Part shown: positions 34,964-44,420 of the stretch, piece by piece
Layout of the letters: every line of letters begins with the position of its first letter
Position numbering within the stretch: position 1 is the first letter of the stretch
From: CAWUKT01 sp963923035
GTDB lineage: Bacteria; Bacteroidota; Bacteroidia; J057; JADKCL01
Direction of reading: 5' to 3'
NCBI GenBank assembly: GCA_963923035.1
Contig: CAWUKT010000024.1
Coordinates: forward strand, 20,449 to 84,448
Length of the DNA stretch: 64,000 bases
The notes under the pieces: generated by a model
What the model was told of the DNA's origin: nothing
The model's input: only the letters and a program-made list of their open reading frames with translations
The model's database searches: none
Program-made: the position numbers and the translations under genes

Positions 34964-37003
34964 TCAATGCGCATGTAGCTCTTCCAATTGAGGTTCCTGG
35001 GCTTTCTGAACCAGTCTAAACATTTTCTGCTGGGAAGACATCGTCTCTTTGCCTTCCACGTACCGGTTGTTCTCCAACGGCAAGCGCCCTTTCACGCTGT
35101 CATTCAATTGAATTTCCATTTCGTCCAGGAGCAGTTGCTCGAGTTTAGGGGTGGAAATGGGGAAGGCCACTTCGACGCGCCGGGACAGGTTGCGGGTCAT
35201 CCAATCCGCCGAGGCGAGATAGGTTTCGGATTCGCCTGCGTTGGCGAAATGGTAGATGCGGGTATGTTCCAAAAACTTTCCCAGAACGCTTACAACGCGG
35301 ATATTCTGCCTTTGGGAGGGCGACAAGGGGACCAGACAATTGATTCCCCGGACCACCATCTCCACCTTCACGCCCTTGTCGGCGGCCTTCCGCAACGCGG
35401 CGATCATTTCGGGATCTTCCAGGCTATTCATTTTGAGCCGAATATTCGCCTTCCGACCTGCTTTCGCGTGGTCGATTTCCCGGCTGATTTTATCCAGCAG
35501 AGAGCTGCGCAGCGAGAAGGGAGCGACCAACAATTGGGTGGTCTCAATCTCGTCGGACTTCCCGGCCAAAAATTGAAATACCCGGCGAATATCATCCCCG
35601 ATGGCCGCATCGGCGGTCAACAGGCCGTGGTCGGCGTAAATCCGCGAAGATTTCTCGTTCAGGTTGCCCGTTCCCAGATAGTTGTATTGCACTGTACCCG
35701 CCTCTTCCTCCCGCAAAACCGAGAACAGCTTGGCATGCACCTTCTTGTCCGGAATTCCGTACGCCACCGTCGCGCCCGCCGCTTCGAGGCGGTCTCCCCA
35801 GAAAATATTGTTCTCCTCGTCAAACCGGGCCTGCACTTCGTCCATCACAAACACCTTCTTCCCGGCCAAGGCGGCCTTTTCCAACGCGGAACAGATCGCA
35901 GAATTGGAGGCAACGCGGTACAGCGTCACATAAATTTCCTTGACCTGGGCGTCCTCACAGGCCCTTTCCAGAAACTTTACGACATATTCAAAGCTCTGGT
36001 AGGGGAAACTGAAGAAGATGTCCTGTTGCTTGAGGACCGAGAACCAATCGGTGGCTGTGTCAAATTCGGGAACCGGGACCAGCGGTGATTCATCCTGGGT
36101 TTCCTCCGCGGGGCGGGGGAAGCTGAAGAAATCATAAAAGTTGTGGTAAGTCCCGCCGGGCGTCATCCCGGAGAGATCGATCCCGACCTTTTTGCGGAGC
36201 AGGTTGATCTCGTTGAAGGGAATCGATTGGTCAAACAACAACCTGGCCGGCAAGCCACTTTCCCGCTTCTTGATGCTTTTTTTGATCTTCTGAACGAAGT
36301 CCGGTTCGTCCTCATTGTCGAGGTAAAGGTCCGCGTCGCGGGAGACCTTGATGGCATACGCCTGATAGTTGCCCGGCACCAGTTTGTCGGCGTTCAACCG
36401 GAAGACATCGTCCAATTGCAGCACCCTTTTTACCCCCTCCATTTCACCCAATTCCAGGAACCTCCCCAAAACCGAATAGTCCAGGGCCGATACCGCCCGC
36501 TGGGTTCCATTCGTCCACAACAGATAGACCCGTTGATTTTCCAGCTCCAGCTGGGTTTCCGGAGTCAGTTGAATGAGCTCGGTTTTTCCCAAAAAGTGGC
36601 TGTCAAATAGCTCGCGGGCGACTTTTGCATCACGATCCGTCACGTCGGAGAGGCCCAACAGCTTCACGCCCCGGGCCTCAAATGCTGGTAGAATCTCGTT
36701 TCGGAAGACCTTCCCCAACCGTGCTTGTTGGTTTTCGACGGTTTCGAAGATGGCGTTCAACAAATAGGAGGGCTTGTACCCAAATTTGTTCTTCTTGTCC
36801 CCCTTGTACCGCAACGTAAATCTCAGGGCCGCAATCCTGACCTTGTAGAACTCTTCCAGATTGGAGGAATAAATGGCCAGAAAATTCAGCCGGTCTCCCA
36901 GCGGAACCTCCGGGTCCTCGGCCTCCTGCAACACCCGCTCGTTGAAGGACAGCCAGCTGAGGTCCCTGTCCAAAAACTCGGTGTGGTTTATTTTTTGTCC
37001 CAT
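34964..37003 (-). CDS. ppk1: Polyphosphate kinase 1
   Basis: PPK1 reversibly makes inorganic polyphosphate from ATP at the inner face of the membrane. The 679-residue length is normal. The N domain opens with FLDRDLSWLSFNERVLQEA. The phospholipase-D-like catalytic half holds the autophosphorylated H423 (DKKVHAKLF), the second conserved H585 (HTRIYHFAN), and the ATP-site segments NLEEFYKVRIAALR and NYLGTGNLNEKSSRIYADHG. It is followed by an SdiA-regulated-type lipoprotein, a phosphoesterase fusion and the HD/PycTM gene, and is preceded by a nucleotide cyclase 69 bp upstream. Confidence 0.97.
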   Translation of the reverse strand: MGQKINHTEFLDRDLSWLSFNERVLQEAEDPEVPLGDRLNFLAIYSSNLEEFYKVRIAALRFTLRYKGDKKNKFGYKPSYLLNAIFETVENQQARLGKVFRNEILPAFEARGVKLLGLSDVTDRDAKVARELFDSHFLGKTELIQLTPETQLELENQRVYLLWTNGTQRAVSALDYSVLGRFLELGEMEGVKRVLQLDDVFRLNADKLVPGNYQAYAIKVSRDADLYLDNEDEPDFVQKIKKSIKKRESGLPARLLFDQSIPFNEINLLRKKVGIDLSGMTPGGTYHNFYDFFSFPRPAEETQDESPLVPVPEFDTATDWFSVLKQQDIFFSFPYQSFEYVVKFLERACEDAQVKEIYVTLYRVASNSAICSALEKAALAGKKVFVMDEVQARFDEENNIFWGDRLEAAGATVAYGIPDKKVHAKLFSVLREEEAGTVQYNYLGTGNLNEKSSRIYADHGLLTADAAIGDDIRRVFQFLAGKSDEIETTQLLVAPFSLRSSLLDKISREIDHAKAGRKANIRLKMNSLEDPEMIAALRKAADKGVKVEMVVRGINCLVPLSPSQRQNIRVVSVLGKFLEHTRIYHFANAGESETYLASADWMTRNLSRRVEVAFPISTPKLEQLLLDEMEIQLNDSVKGRLPLENNRYVEGKETMSSQQKMFRLVQKAQEPQLEELHAH

Positions 37004-37072
37004 AATTGGTCGGAATATTTCTTTTGTTCGGCGAAAAGTGGCCCATCGCCGGAGGGGCGCGGAAGGTCCTTC

Positions 37073-38299
37073 CTATTTGAGTTTCATGATGCGAACCGGT
37101 TGTTCAATTCCCCTCAATTCCACCTCCCCGAGGTCTTCAGAGGCGTATTCATTTTCCAGACAAGCCGCCATTACGCTCTCAGAAACCAGGAATTCGCTGT
37201 CAAATTTCTTGTTGAGCGGTTCAATCCTGGCGGCAATGATGACATTTCGGCCCGTCAGGGAATAGGACTTACGGCTTTCGTTTCCAATGTTCCCGGCGAT
37301 GATATTTCCGGAGTGCAGCCCGATCCCCACCTTGACTTCGGGGATTTTTCCCGATTCCGACAGTTCCCGTGCCACTTCCAGGACTTTGTATCCCGCCTGA
37401 ACGGCATTGTCCGCATGGTTGGGGTCCGCCTTGGGGGCGCCAAACACCGCCATGATCCCATCTCCGAGCAACTGTAAGACGACGCCGTGGTGCTGCTGAA
37501 TCGTTTCGATCCAGGCCCCAAACACGAGGTTCTGAAACTCGGCCACTTCCCGGGGCGTCCGGGAATCAGCCAGGTAGGTAAAGCCCCGAATGTCCATGAA
37601 CATCACCGTGGCATCGTAATTTCTGGCCTGGAGATCCTGTGCCGTCTCAATCATCTCACTGGCGATCTCCTGGGATATTTGTTGTCCGAACAGGCCCTTC
37701 ACCCGTTCCAACAGTTTTTGGGCCAGGGCCTGCTCCTGCATTAGTTTTCGCTCCGTTCGATCGGTCGTGTCCACGAAGAAATTGATCAGCAATGAGCCGG
37801 TGATGATGACCGACACGCCCGAAATGATATTGATGATGGAGGTCAGATTCTCTGGCAATGGGTAGACTGGCTCCTGAAAGAGAAAGTACATCGAGGTATA
37901 GACCACCGAGAGGAGAGCCAGCAAAGAAAGTTGAAGGCCCCGTTTCCAACGGGGGTTGAAAAAGACCAGTCCGGCCAGGTACATGACAAAATAATGGGCT
38001 CCAAAAGCCCAGCCCATGTAATATGTCGCCAATGTTTGGTGCAACAGCAATTCAGAAAAAGCAAACACGAAGGCTGTGCTCAGGCGGCCCCGCCGGTTGA
38101 AGAAAAGGGCCACTGCAAATGCAGGAACGCTGAAAATCAGGTTGAACCAGGCCATTTCTGTAACCCCGATCCACAAAAACAACAATACAGCCATCCCATG
38201 CCCAATCAAGCCCATCCAATAGGCGCCATTGGTGATCATGTAGAAGTGCTGATCCTTGTGATCTTGAAAATGAACTCTTTCCATTTTGACGTTGGTCAC
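37073..38299 (-). CDS. Membrane-bound class III nucleotide cyclase
   Basis: The 408-residue protein has six hydrophobic helices in residues about 25-180, then a short coiled linker, and a class III adenylate/guanylate cyclase catalytic domain at about 220-405. Metal-binding aspartates are D236 (VMFMDIRGFT) and D280 (LGDGIMAVFGAP). The transition-state Asn/Arg pair lies in GRNVIIAARIE. The nucleotide product is not certain from sequence: Pycsar pyrimidine cyclases are also class III. The membrane part resembles the CHASE-less MASE-type sensor modules. A TATTTTTG promoter element sits 12 bp upstream of the ATG, so this is probably the first gene of the minus-strand run. Confidence 0.93.
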   Translation of the reverse strand: MTNVKMERVHFQDHKDQHFYMITNGAYWMGLIGHGMAVLLFLWIGVTEMAWFNLIFSVPAFAVALFFNRRGRLSTAFVFAFSELLLHQTLATYYMGWAFGAHYFVMYLAGLVFFNPRWKRGLQLSLLALLSVVYTSMYFLFQEPVYPLPENLTSIINIISGVSVIITGSLLINFFVDTTDRTERKLMQEQALAQKLLERVKGLFGQQISQEIASEMIETAQDLQARNYDATVMFMDIRGFTYLADSRTPREVAEFQNLVFGAWIETIQQHHGVVLQLLGDGIMAVFGAPKADPNHADNAVQAGYKVLEVARELSESGKIPEVKVGIGLHSGNIIAGNIGNESRKSYSLTGRNVIIAARIEPLNKKFDSEFLVSESVMAACLENEYASEDLGEVELRGIEQPVRIMKLK

Positions 38300-38310
38300 T
38301 GCCTTTGGTT

Positions 38311-38318
38311 CAAAAATA
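38311..38318 (-). promoter_or_regulatory. TAnnTTTG promoter element (TATTTTTG) before the cyclase gene
   Basis: The minus strand reads TATTTTTG, an exact consensus match, ending 11 nt before the ATG at 38299. It probably drives the cyclase-ppk1 gene run. Confidence 0.5.
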
Positions 38319-38801
38319 AAGTAGGAACTAAAACAATCTTTAACACATATTCCCGGTTCTTGTACACTTTTTCCCGATCTCCCCTTTTTCCCCGGAAATC
38401 TGCCCCGCTATCGAATTCAGATTGCCTGAAACCGTCTCCCCATCGCTCCCATCATAAATAGCACTTTTCCTTTCTGATATTCAACCCCTTAGGCCAATAC
38501 CACACAAGGCAAGTAAAACCACCCTCAAGGTCAGCAAAAAATTTCCGGTCCGGGGCATTTTCAATTTCTCCCTTTCCTCCGCTAGTTCCCTGATATTCAT
38601 ATTCTCCACTCGCCAAAAGTTTCCTTCCTCCCCCAGATGCAATTTTTCCGTTCCCTCCTGCTTTCGGACATTTCACTGATTTTTCCCCGGAGGTTCGAAC
38701 AATTTCCCTTGACTTTCGAACTATATATGACGATTTTTAGAATCTTAGCATAAGACCCCTCGGTCAACGTCTATAAGCCGCCACGCTAAACCTAAACAGA
38801 G
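38319..38801. other. Intergenic region upstream of the toxin gene
   Basis: This 483-bp stretch has no convincing gene; its one 74-codon frame (38452-38676, minus) has no recognisable features. The plus strand is rich in C and T. Two copies of TTCGAAC occur at 38694-38700 and 38715-38721, exactly 21 bp apart, just before the AT-rich ACTATATATGACG (38720-38732), about 80-105 bp before the toxin ATG. They could be operator half-sites on one face of the helix beside the toxin promoter. Confidence 0.4.
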
Positions 38802-41800
38802 ATGTCCAGAAGGAGAGTATTTGCCGATAAGCAGGCCAAGAGCAAAGAGAAGCAGAATCCCACCCCTGACTTCTCAGGGCCCACTAAAATCATGGCCCCA
38901 CCGCAGGCCTTGGGAGTTGATCCCAGCCCCGGACAAAAGACCGAAATGAAGGTCAAGAAAAAGTCCGGTCCGGATGGATCCAGTGAATTGATGGCTCCGG
39001 TCAAACTTCCCAGCGAGGAAGTCGATCAGGAATTGCTCAAAACTCCCCCTCCGGAAGGCGAAACCATCCCCCAACATTTCGAACAAGCAGTCACCGATTA
39101 CGAAACCCATCTGGACCAGGGCGGTGATGCAACTTCCTTCAATGGATTTCAAAAGGCGGCTCAGGCCATTGGAGAGACCGACAAGCAGGGCGATCAGACC
39201 CTGGAAGACGGCGAATTGGGTTTAGAAAACGAAGAAGACACCGAAAAGGGCCCTAAAAACGAGGACGATGGCGCGGGCGATCAGGGGGGAGAAGATGGAC
39301 AAGACGGCGGCACCGATGGCGAAGGAGGAGGAGAAGGAGGAACAGATGGTGGCGGAGACGGGGGAAATGGCGACCAAGGAAACAACAACAACACAAATAC
39401 TGCTCCTACGACTCCTGGCACCAATGCCGGAGGCAACGGAGGCGGTGGCGGTGGCCAACAAGGCGGCGCCGGCGGAGGTGCACCTCAGTTGGCCCAGACT
39501 TCCGGTTCCTTCGGAGCGGGAACTGAGCCCCAGTTCTCCATCGTGAACCAGCCCGCCCTCGACCAATTGGGCGGTGTGGAAGTCGTCCACTCATCCGGCG
39601 ACAACTCTCTCGTCGTGGGTACCTTCAGCATGGGAGGCGATACCGGTGGTGGTACCGTCCAAATGAAAGGTGGCCCCGGGGATGATAAAAAGAAAGACCC
39701 CAAAGCCGATCCGGTCCCTCAGGATGTGACCCAGGAGGCCATGGAACCGGAGCGGGAGAAGTGCAATGGCATCATCGAGGACTTCAAAACCAACGCCACC
39801 TCCGAGATCGAACAACTGAGCGATCTCAAAACGGACGTTTCCGTCACGTTGGAAATCGCCTCGACCAAGGCCAAAGGCTGGATCGATGGCTATATGGCCC
39901 GGGAAGAAGGCCTCATCATGGCCGCCTACATGCTGGCCCAGGGACAATTGCTGATGGAATTGACCTTGGCCAAAGGTGAAGCCCTCACCCTCAAGACCAA
40001 CGCCGAAACAAAAGTCAATACCGAGGCCCAAAAGCAAATTCAGGCCATCGAAGAAGCCGCCAACAAGCAGTTTGCGGACCTGGAAGCCGCCGGCCCCAAA
40101 ATCAATGCTGATGTCGCCAAGGCCCTGGCCGATGGCAAAGAAGGCATGAAGAAAGCGGCCACCGACAAAGGCAAGGCCGCTGAAGCCCACGCAGAAAGCC
40201 GCGCCAAGTCCTACGAAGCAGAATCTGTCCCGGACATGAGTTGGGGCGAGAAACTGCGCTACGGACCTGGATATGAAAAGCGGAAGCGTGCTGCCCGTGC
40301 CGATGCAGCCCGTCAGACCGGAAAAGCCTATACCCAAGGCTTCATGGACAAGGCCAACGAAGAGGCCGCCGCCTTCAACGGCGCCGAAGCCGAAGTGGCC
40401 AAATTCGTCTCGGAAACCATCCAGAAGGCCAAGCAGGCCATCGAAGACCGCAAGACCAAGGACATTGAAGCCGTCAACCAGCGGAAGCAAGCCGCCCTTG
40501 ATGCCATCCAGGCTTCCTACGACGGCAAGGTCCAAGCCATGCAGGCCGAACACGACCGCGTCAACGGTCAGCTCACCACCAAGATGGGCGAGGACCAGGC
40601 GGAAGTGCGGCGAATTGGTGAAGAGAAAAAAGGAGCCATCGATACCGCGGTCACGGATGCCAAAACCAAGTTGGAGCAAAGCATCCAAACTGCGATCGAT
40701 CAGTTCACTGAAGGCGCCAATATGGCGGCCCAGGAAGCTGGCAATGCGCCGGTTCCGGATCCCGATTCCGTCCAGCAGGCCCTGGACGGCGCCCTCGACA
40801 AGATCAAATCTGGCATTACAGAGACCAAAGGTCAGCTGACCCAGGCCATGACCACGACCGGTGCGTCCATCGAGCAGATGGGTACCGATACCGAGTCGGT
40901 CCTCTCCGCCATTACCAGCAACGCCCAAACGCAAGCCACCGGCCTCGTGGGCGAAGCCAAAGCCGAATTCCGTCGCTTGCTCGACGAGTTCCGCGATGTA
41001 GACATTGCCACCGCTTCTGATGCAGCGGTTACCGATATGGGCACCATCGCTACCGATGGCGCCAAAGTGATCAACCAGTTGGGGACCGACACGGTCACCG
41101 GACTGAATACCATGGTCACCAATCTCCAAACCAAGATGGAGGAGAACGCCACGGGATTGGCGAATGACTTCCAGAGCGAAATCGACAGCACACTGGACGG
41201 TAAGATCACCGAAGAAGCCGAGAAAGCGGCCGATTCGGTTCCGTCGATGTGGGCGGTGATCGTCAGCTGGGCGGTCAAAATCCTGGTGGCAATTGCCATT
41301 ACCGCAGTATGTTGTGCGCTGATTGCTTCGGGTGCTGGCCTGCTGACCGTCATCCTGGTCGGTGCCGTCATGGGAGCCGTCGGAGGCGCTGCAACCTATA
41401 TGACCGACGTCGGTCTGGGAATGCAGGAATTCAGCTGGGGCGGATTGGGAATGGCCGTAGGAACGGGGGCCCTGAGTGGCGCCATCACCGGTCTCGGTGC
41501 TGGAGCTGGAGCCGCCTTCACGAATGCCGCCTTTGGTGCGGGTGCCAAGCTGACCATTGGGCAACAGGTAGCCAGTTATGTGGGTGAAACCGTCATCGGG
41601 ACCACGATAGATACAGTCGGGGCGGGAATCATGAACATGGTCACCACCGGCAATTACAGTCCGGGTGCCTTCATGCAGGGGGTGAGTGATTCGTGGAAAA
41701 TGAACCTCGCGGGCAACGCCATTGGTGGCCTGATCGGTATGAAGCTGGCCCAATCGCCGCGCTTCCAGCAGATGTTCACCAAGTTCCAGAACAGCTCCCC

Positions 41801-43784
41801 GATCCGCGGCATCATGGCCGCTGAGAACGCTGTCTTTGGACGTACGCTGAACTTCGACGGGCCCAATGGTCTGGGCGGAGGATTCCGGAACAATGGTCCG
41901 GAAACCACGACGACCACTGCTCCCGAGACGACCACGACTTCCACCACGACTCCGACCAACAATACCACTCCGGAGACGACGGCCCCGCCCAAAACTCCGG
42001 AAACCACGACTCCGGAAACGACCGCTCCGCCCAAAACACCGGAGACGCGGACCCCGGAAACCACCACGAAACCGCCGGAAACCCGGACTCCGGAGACGAC
42101 CAAGCCGCCGGAAACAACTTCTCCCGAGACTTCCACCACGAAGCCACCGGAGACCACCAATCCTGAGACGACCACCAAACCGGCCGAGTCCCGCACCGCC
42201 GAAACCGGTGCCCGGACGAACAATATTCCGGAAGGCAGTATGCGCGGCACCGAGCTCGCGGAGGAGATGGGCTATCCCAAGGCTCCCGAGGGCTACCACT
42301 GGGCCAATTACGACGGCAAACCGGTTATGCGCCGGAACCCCGGCAACGCCCAGTCCGGCGAATATCCGCAACTGCGGTACCAGCCCGATAGCGGCCGCTT
42401 CGAAGTGGTCGGAACCGGCACCGTCGTGGACGGCAGGTACATCAACGAATTCCTATCCGATTTCAAGGCTCCCCGCAATACGGGCGGCACGAACAATACC
42501 GGCAATGGCCTCGACGGCGACGGCTATCGCATTGAGGCAGAGGGCTTCACGGCCAATACCAAGAACATCGAAGACGTGGAGATCACGGCCGATGGCATCG
42601 AGGTGGTCAAGCAGCACTTGCGCCAGGAATACTTCACGAGCGGGACGAAGTCCGGCGAGTGGGACCACAACGAAATGATGATCCAGCGTTTGGAGCAAAT
42701 CGCCCGCGGCGATTTGGAACCGACGCTCCAGGACAAGAACTTCTTCGCCCACGAATACGGCGAGTCCTCCCTGATGCGTCAGTTCATGGACGAAGGCATG
42801 TCCATCGATGACGCCTACGCCAAGGCCCACGCCATCATCAGCAAGCAGTATGGTGTGACGGGCATGAATGAACGGAGTACGTTCTATACCCAAGAGGCCA
42901 ACGATGCGTTCGACAGCCAGATCATGCGGGAGAACGACTTTGGCAGTAGTGGTGGCATCAATTCTGGTGGAATTAAATCAGGACCCGAGTTCCGGGTGAT
43001 TCCCCGGAAGAAGTTTACCCAAGCCAGCAACGTTGAGCAAGCTGCCGATTTTGCCCGAAGATCATTCGGAGTGCAAAAAGTCGATTATTCCACTCTTGAC
43101 GTAGAAGTCGCCAACATTGTGAACCAAAGATTGGCGCGCCTCTTCAGGGAATACCGTCTTGCCAACAGGATCAAATCCATCGTCCCGCATCCGAATCAAA
43201 ATGCGTCCTCATTTATGAGTGTCTTCAAGGGAGAAGAGTTACGCATTGGTAGACTTCAAACCATGCAGGGCGCCGAGCATGCCCTGAATGACCTTTCTAC
43301 TGCGAATGGTCAGCAAATGTTCAACAACAGATTTGAAGGGACTGAATCATTGCTTTATGGCAACAATCCAACCCCGGAGCAAATGATTGGGCATACTACG
43401 ACGCACGAATTTGGGCACTTTGTTCAGGGTGACCTTGAATTCAGGGCTGGACAGGGTGATGCCAATGCCCAACAACTCCTAGATGAGTTCGACCAAATCT
43501 GGAGTGGCATGAGTCAAACCGAGCGGAATGCTATCGGTAATTATGCGCAGAGGGTCTACCCCTCCAATCCGAATGGAAATGAGGAAGCCTTTGCCGAAAT
43601 GTTTGCCATGTACAACCAGCACAATGGGTTCGATGCCATGCAGAATTTGGCGACCAAAACTGGTAATGGACGCGGTTCAAGGCTTGAGGACTCTACCTTA
43701 CAAAGTTTAAATGATTACTTTAGCCGGCTGAAAAGCCAGCATGCAGTGTGGAGAAACGAAGCAAAAGGTGGAAGTAATCCATAA
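38802..43784 (+). CDS. Very large polymorphic toxin with C-terminal zinc metallopeptidase module
   Basis: The 1660-residue protein has no signal peptide. Residues 1-130 are basic and Pro-rich; 130-235 are acidic and Gly/Asn-rich; about 310-810 are Ala/Gln/Lys-rich coiled coil; 815-970 are hydrophobic and Gly/Ala-rich, likely membrane-inserting. A Pro-Glu-Thr repeat linker spans 1033-1136, and a polymorphic-toxin linker follows (GYPKAPEGYHWANYDGKPV). At about 1285-1360 is a toxin-like module (IARGDLEPTLQDKNFFAHEYGES, AYAKAHAIISKQYGV). After a GSSGGINSGGIKSG hinge near 1383-1396, a second module carries H1535-E-F-G-H1539 and the downstream NEEAFAEM (E1594/E1595/E1599), a gluzincin-type metallopeptidase. 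The architecture resembles cargo of extracellular contractile injection systems, but no such genes are near. Candidate immunity genes follow at once. Confidence 0.85.
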   Translation: MSRRRVFADKQAKSKEKQNPTPDFSGPTKIMAPPQALGVDPSPGQKTEMKVKKKSGPDGSSELMAPVKLPSEEVDQELLKTPPPEGETIPQHFEQAVTDYETHLDQGGDATSFNGFQKAAQAIGETDKQGDQTLEDGELGLENEEDTEKGPKNEDDGAGDQGGEDGQDGGTDGEGGGEGGTDGGGDGGNGDQGNNNNTNTAPTTPGTNAGGNGGGGGGQQGGAGGGAPQLAQTSGSFGAGTEPQFSIVNQPALDQLGGVEVVHSSGDNSLVVGTFSMGGDTGGGTVQMKGGPGDDKKKDPKADPVPQDVTQEAMEPEREKCNGIIEDFKTNATSEIEQLSDLKTDVSVTLEIASTKAKGWIDGYMAREEGLIMAAYMLAQGQLLMELTLAKGEALTLKTNAETKVNTEAQKQIQAIEEAANKQFADLEAAGPKINADVAKALADGKEGMKKAATDKGKAAEAHAESRAKSYEAESVPDMSWGEKLRYGPGYEKRKRAARADAARQTGKAYTQGFMDKANEEAAAFNGAEAEVAKFVSETIQKAKQAIEDRKTKDIEAVNQRKQAALDAIQASYDGKVQAMQAEHDRVNGQLTTKMGEDQAEVRRIGEEKKGAIDTAVTDAKTKLEQSIQTAIDQFTEGANMAAQEAGNAPVPDPDSVQQALDGALDKIKSGITETKGQLTQAMTTTGASIEQMGTDTESVLSAITSNAQTQATGLVGEAKAEFRRLLDEFRDVDIATASDAAVTDMGTIATDGAKVINQLGTDTVTGLNTMVTNLQTKMEENATGLANDFQSEIDSTLDGKITEEAEKAADSVPSMWAVIVSWAVKILVAIAITAVCCALIASGAGLLTVILVGAVMGAVGGAATYMTDVGLGMQEFSWGGLGMAVGTGALSGAITGLGAGAGAAFTNAAFGAGAKLTIGQQVASYVGETVIGTTIDTVGAGIMNMVTTGNYSPGAFMQGVSDSWKMNLAGNAIGGLIGMKLAQSPRFQQMFTKFQNSSPIRGIMAAENAVFGRTLNFDGPNGLGGGFRNNGPETTTTTAPETTTTSTTTPTNNTTPETTAPPKTPETTTPETTAPPKTPETRTPETTTKPPETRTPETTKPPETTSPETSTTKPPETTNPETTTKPAESRTAETGARTNNIPEGSMRGTELAEEMGYPKAPEGYHWANYDGKPVMRRNPGNAQSGEYPQLRYQPDSGRFEVVGTGTVVDGRYINEFLSDFKAPRNTGGTNNTGNGLDGDGYRIEAEGFTANTKNIEDVEITADGIEVVKQHLRQEYFTSGTKSGEWDHNEMMIQRLEQIARGDLEPTLQDKNFFAHEYGESSLMRQFMDEGMSIDDAYAKAHAIISKQYGVTGMNERSTFYTQEANDAFDSQIMRENDFGSSGGINSGGIKSGPEFRVIPRKKFTQASNVEQAADFARRSFGVQKVDYSTLDVEVANIVNQRLARLFREYRLANRIKSIVPHPNQNASSFMSVFKGEELRIGRLQTMQGAEHALNDLSTANGQQMFNNRFEGTESLLYGNNPTPEQMIGHTTTHEFGHFVQGDLEFRAGQGDANAQQLLDEFDQIWSGMSQTERNAIGNYAQRVYPSNPNGNEEAFAEMFAMYNQHNGFDAMQNLATKTGNGRGSRLEDSTLQSLNDYFSRLKSQHAVWRNEAKGGSNP

Positions 43785-43792
43785 ACAACTTC

Positions 43793-44338
43793 ATGAAGAA
43801 AATAAAATTGGTCCGGGGCATCCGGGGACGGATGTGGTTTCCCGATTATGAGTTTACCCTCGAAGAAACTGGACAGCTACATTGGAAAGGGACGCTGCCC
43901 ACCGATGGAGTTGAAGTAGAAGAGACCGCCGAAATCCCTTCTGAGACCCTCGCCGAAATCCAGGCCATGGCCCAAGCAATCGATTGGGGAAAGATGGATG
44001 AAGTTTACTGGGGAGATGAAACGGAATCGGTGCAAACGTTTGCAGACTTCGTCCTCGAGACGGGGGAATCGATTTCCATTCGGGATGACCAAGGCGGGTT
44101 TTACTATTCCTTCACTACGCCCCGGTCTCAATACAGTTGGTTGGAGGACTACTGGTCGAAAGAAAAGGTTGATCAATACTACCAATACCTGCTTTTTCTT
44201 TTCCACGTTGAACGGCTTCTGAAAATTGAGGAGTGGCTGGAAAAACATTTCCCCCAACGCCTGAAAGCGTTCAAAGAAAATGCCCTGAGACGTTCAAATG
44301 GAGTCCTTCCCGAAAGCATCCCCTTCTCGGTAGCATGA
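43793..44338 (+). CDS. Candidate immunity protein for the metallopeptidase toxin
   Basis: The 181-residue acidic protein starts 8 bp after the toxin stop, the usual place of a cognate immunity gene. It has no signal peptide or membrane helix. The N-terminal half is strand-rich (KLVRGIRGRMWFPDYEFTL, GQLHWKGTLP) and the second half helical (YYQYLLFLFHVERLLKIEEWLEKHF). I do not recognise the family. Position, size and acidity support an immunity role; the function is inferred only from context. Confidence 0.6.
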   Translation: MKKIKLVRGIRGRMWFPDYEFTLEETGQLHWKGTLPTDGVEVEETAEIPSETLAEIQAMAQAIDWGKMDEVYWGDETESVQTFADFVLETGESISIRDDQGGFYYSFTTPRSQYSWLEDYWSKEKVDQYYQYLLFLFHVERLLKIEEWLEKHFPQRLKAFKENALRRSNGVLPESIPFSVA

Positions 44339-44420
44339 AGCTCTGGTCGCTATCGGGCTATTATGCAGTGCCGATACCCCGCAGGATTTCCTCCAAATAT
44401 TCCTTCATTGGGGGGATTGC

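Noticed and set aside
29199..38299. A canonical Pycsar defence system
   Set aside because: The cyclase is membrane-bound and separated from the PycTM protein by three genes, and the effector carries an extra HD domain, so this is not the known two-gene arrangement.
38452..38676. 74-codon minus-strand frame between the cyclase and toxin genes
   Set aside because: No conserved motif, no start context, and the codon pattern is unlike neighbouring genes.
38692..38721. tRNA T-arm suggested by GGTTCGAAC
   Set aside because: No acceptor, D or anticodon stems can be drawn around it; the sequence is an inverted/direct repeat in an intergenic region.
41898..42211. Short repeats that could suggest a CRISPR or tandem DNA element
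   Set aside because: They encode the Pro-Glu-Thr linker of the toxin in frame, vary in length and have no unique spacers.
39591..42371. 926-codon minus-strand frame opposite the toxin gene
   Set aside because: It is a shadow of the repetitive, GC-rich toxin coding sequence; its translation is Gly/Arg low-complexity sequence without any recognisable fold.
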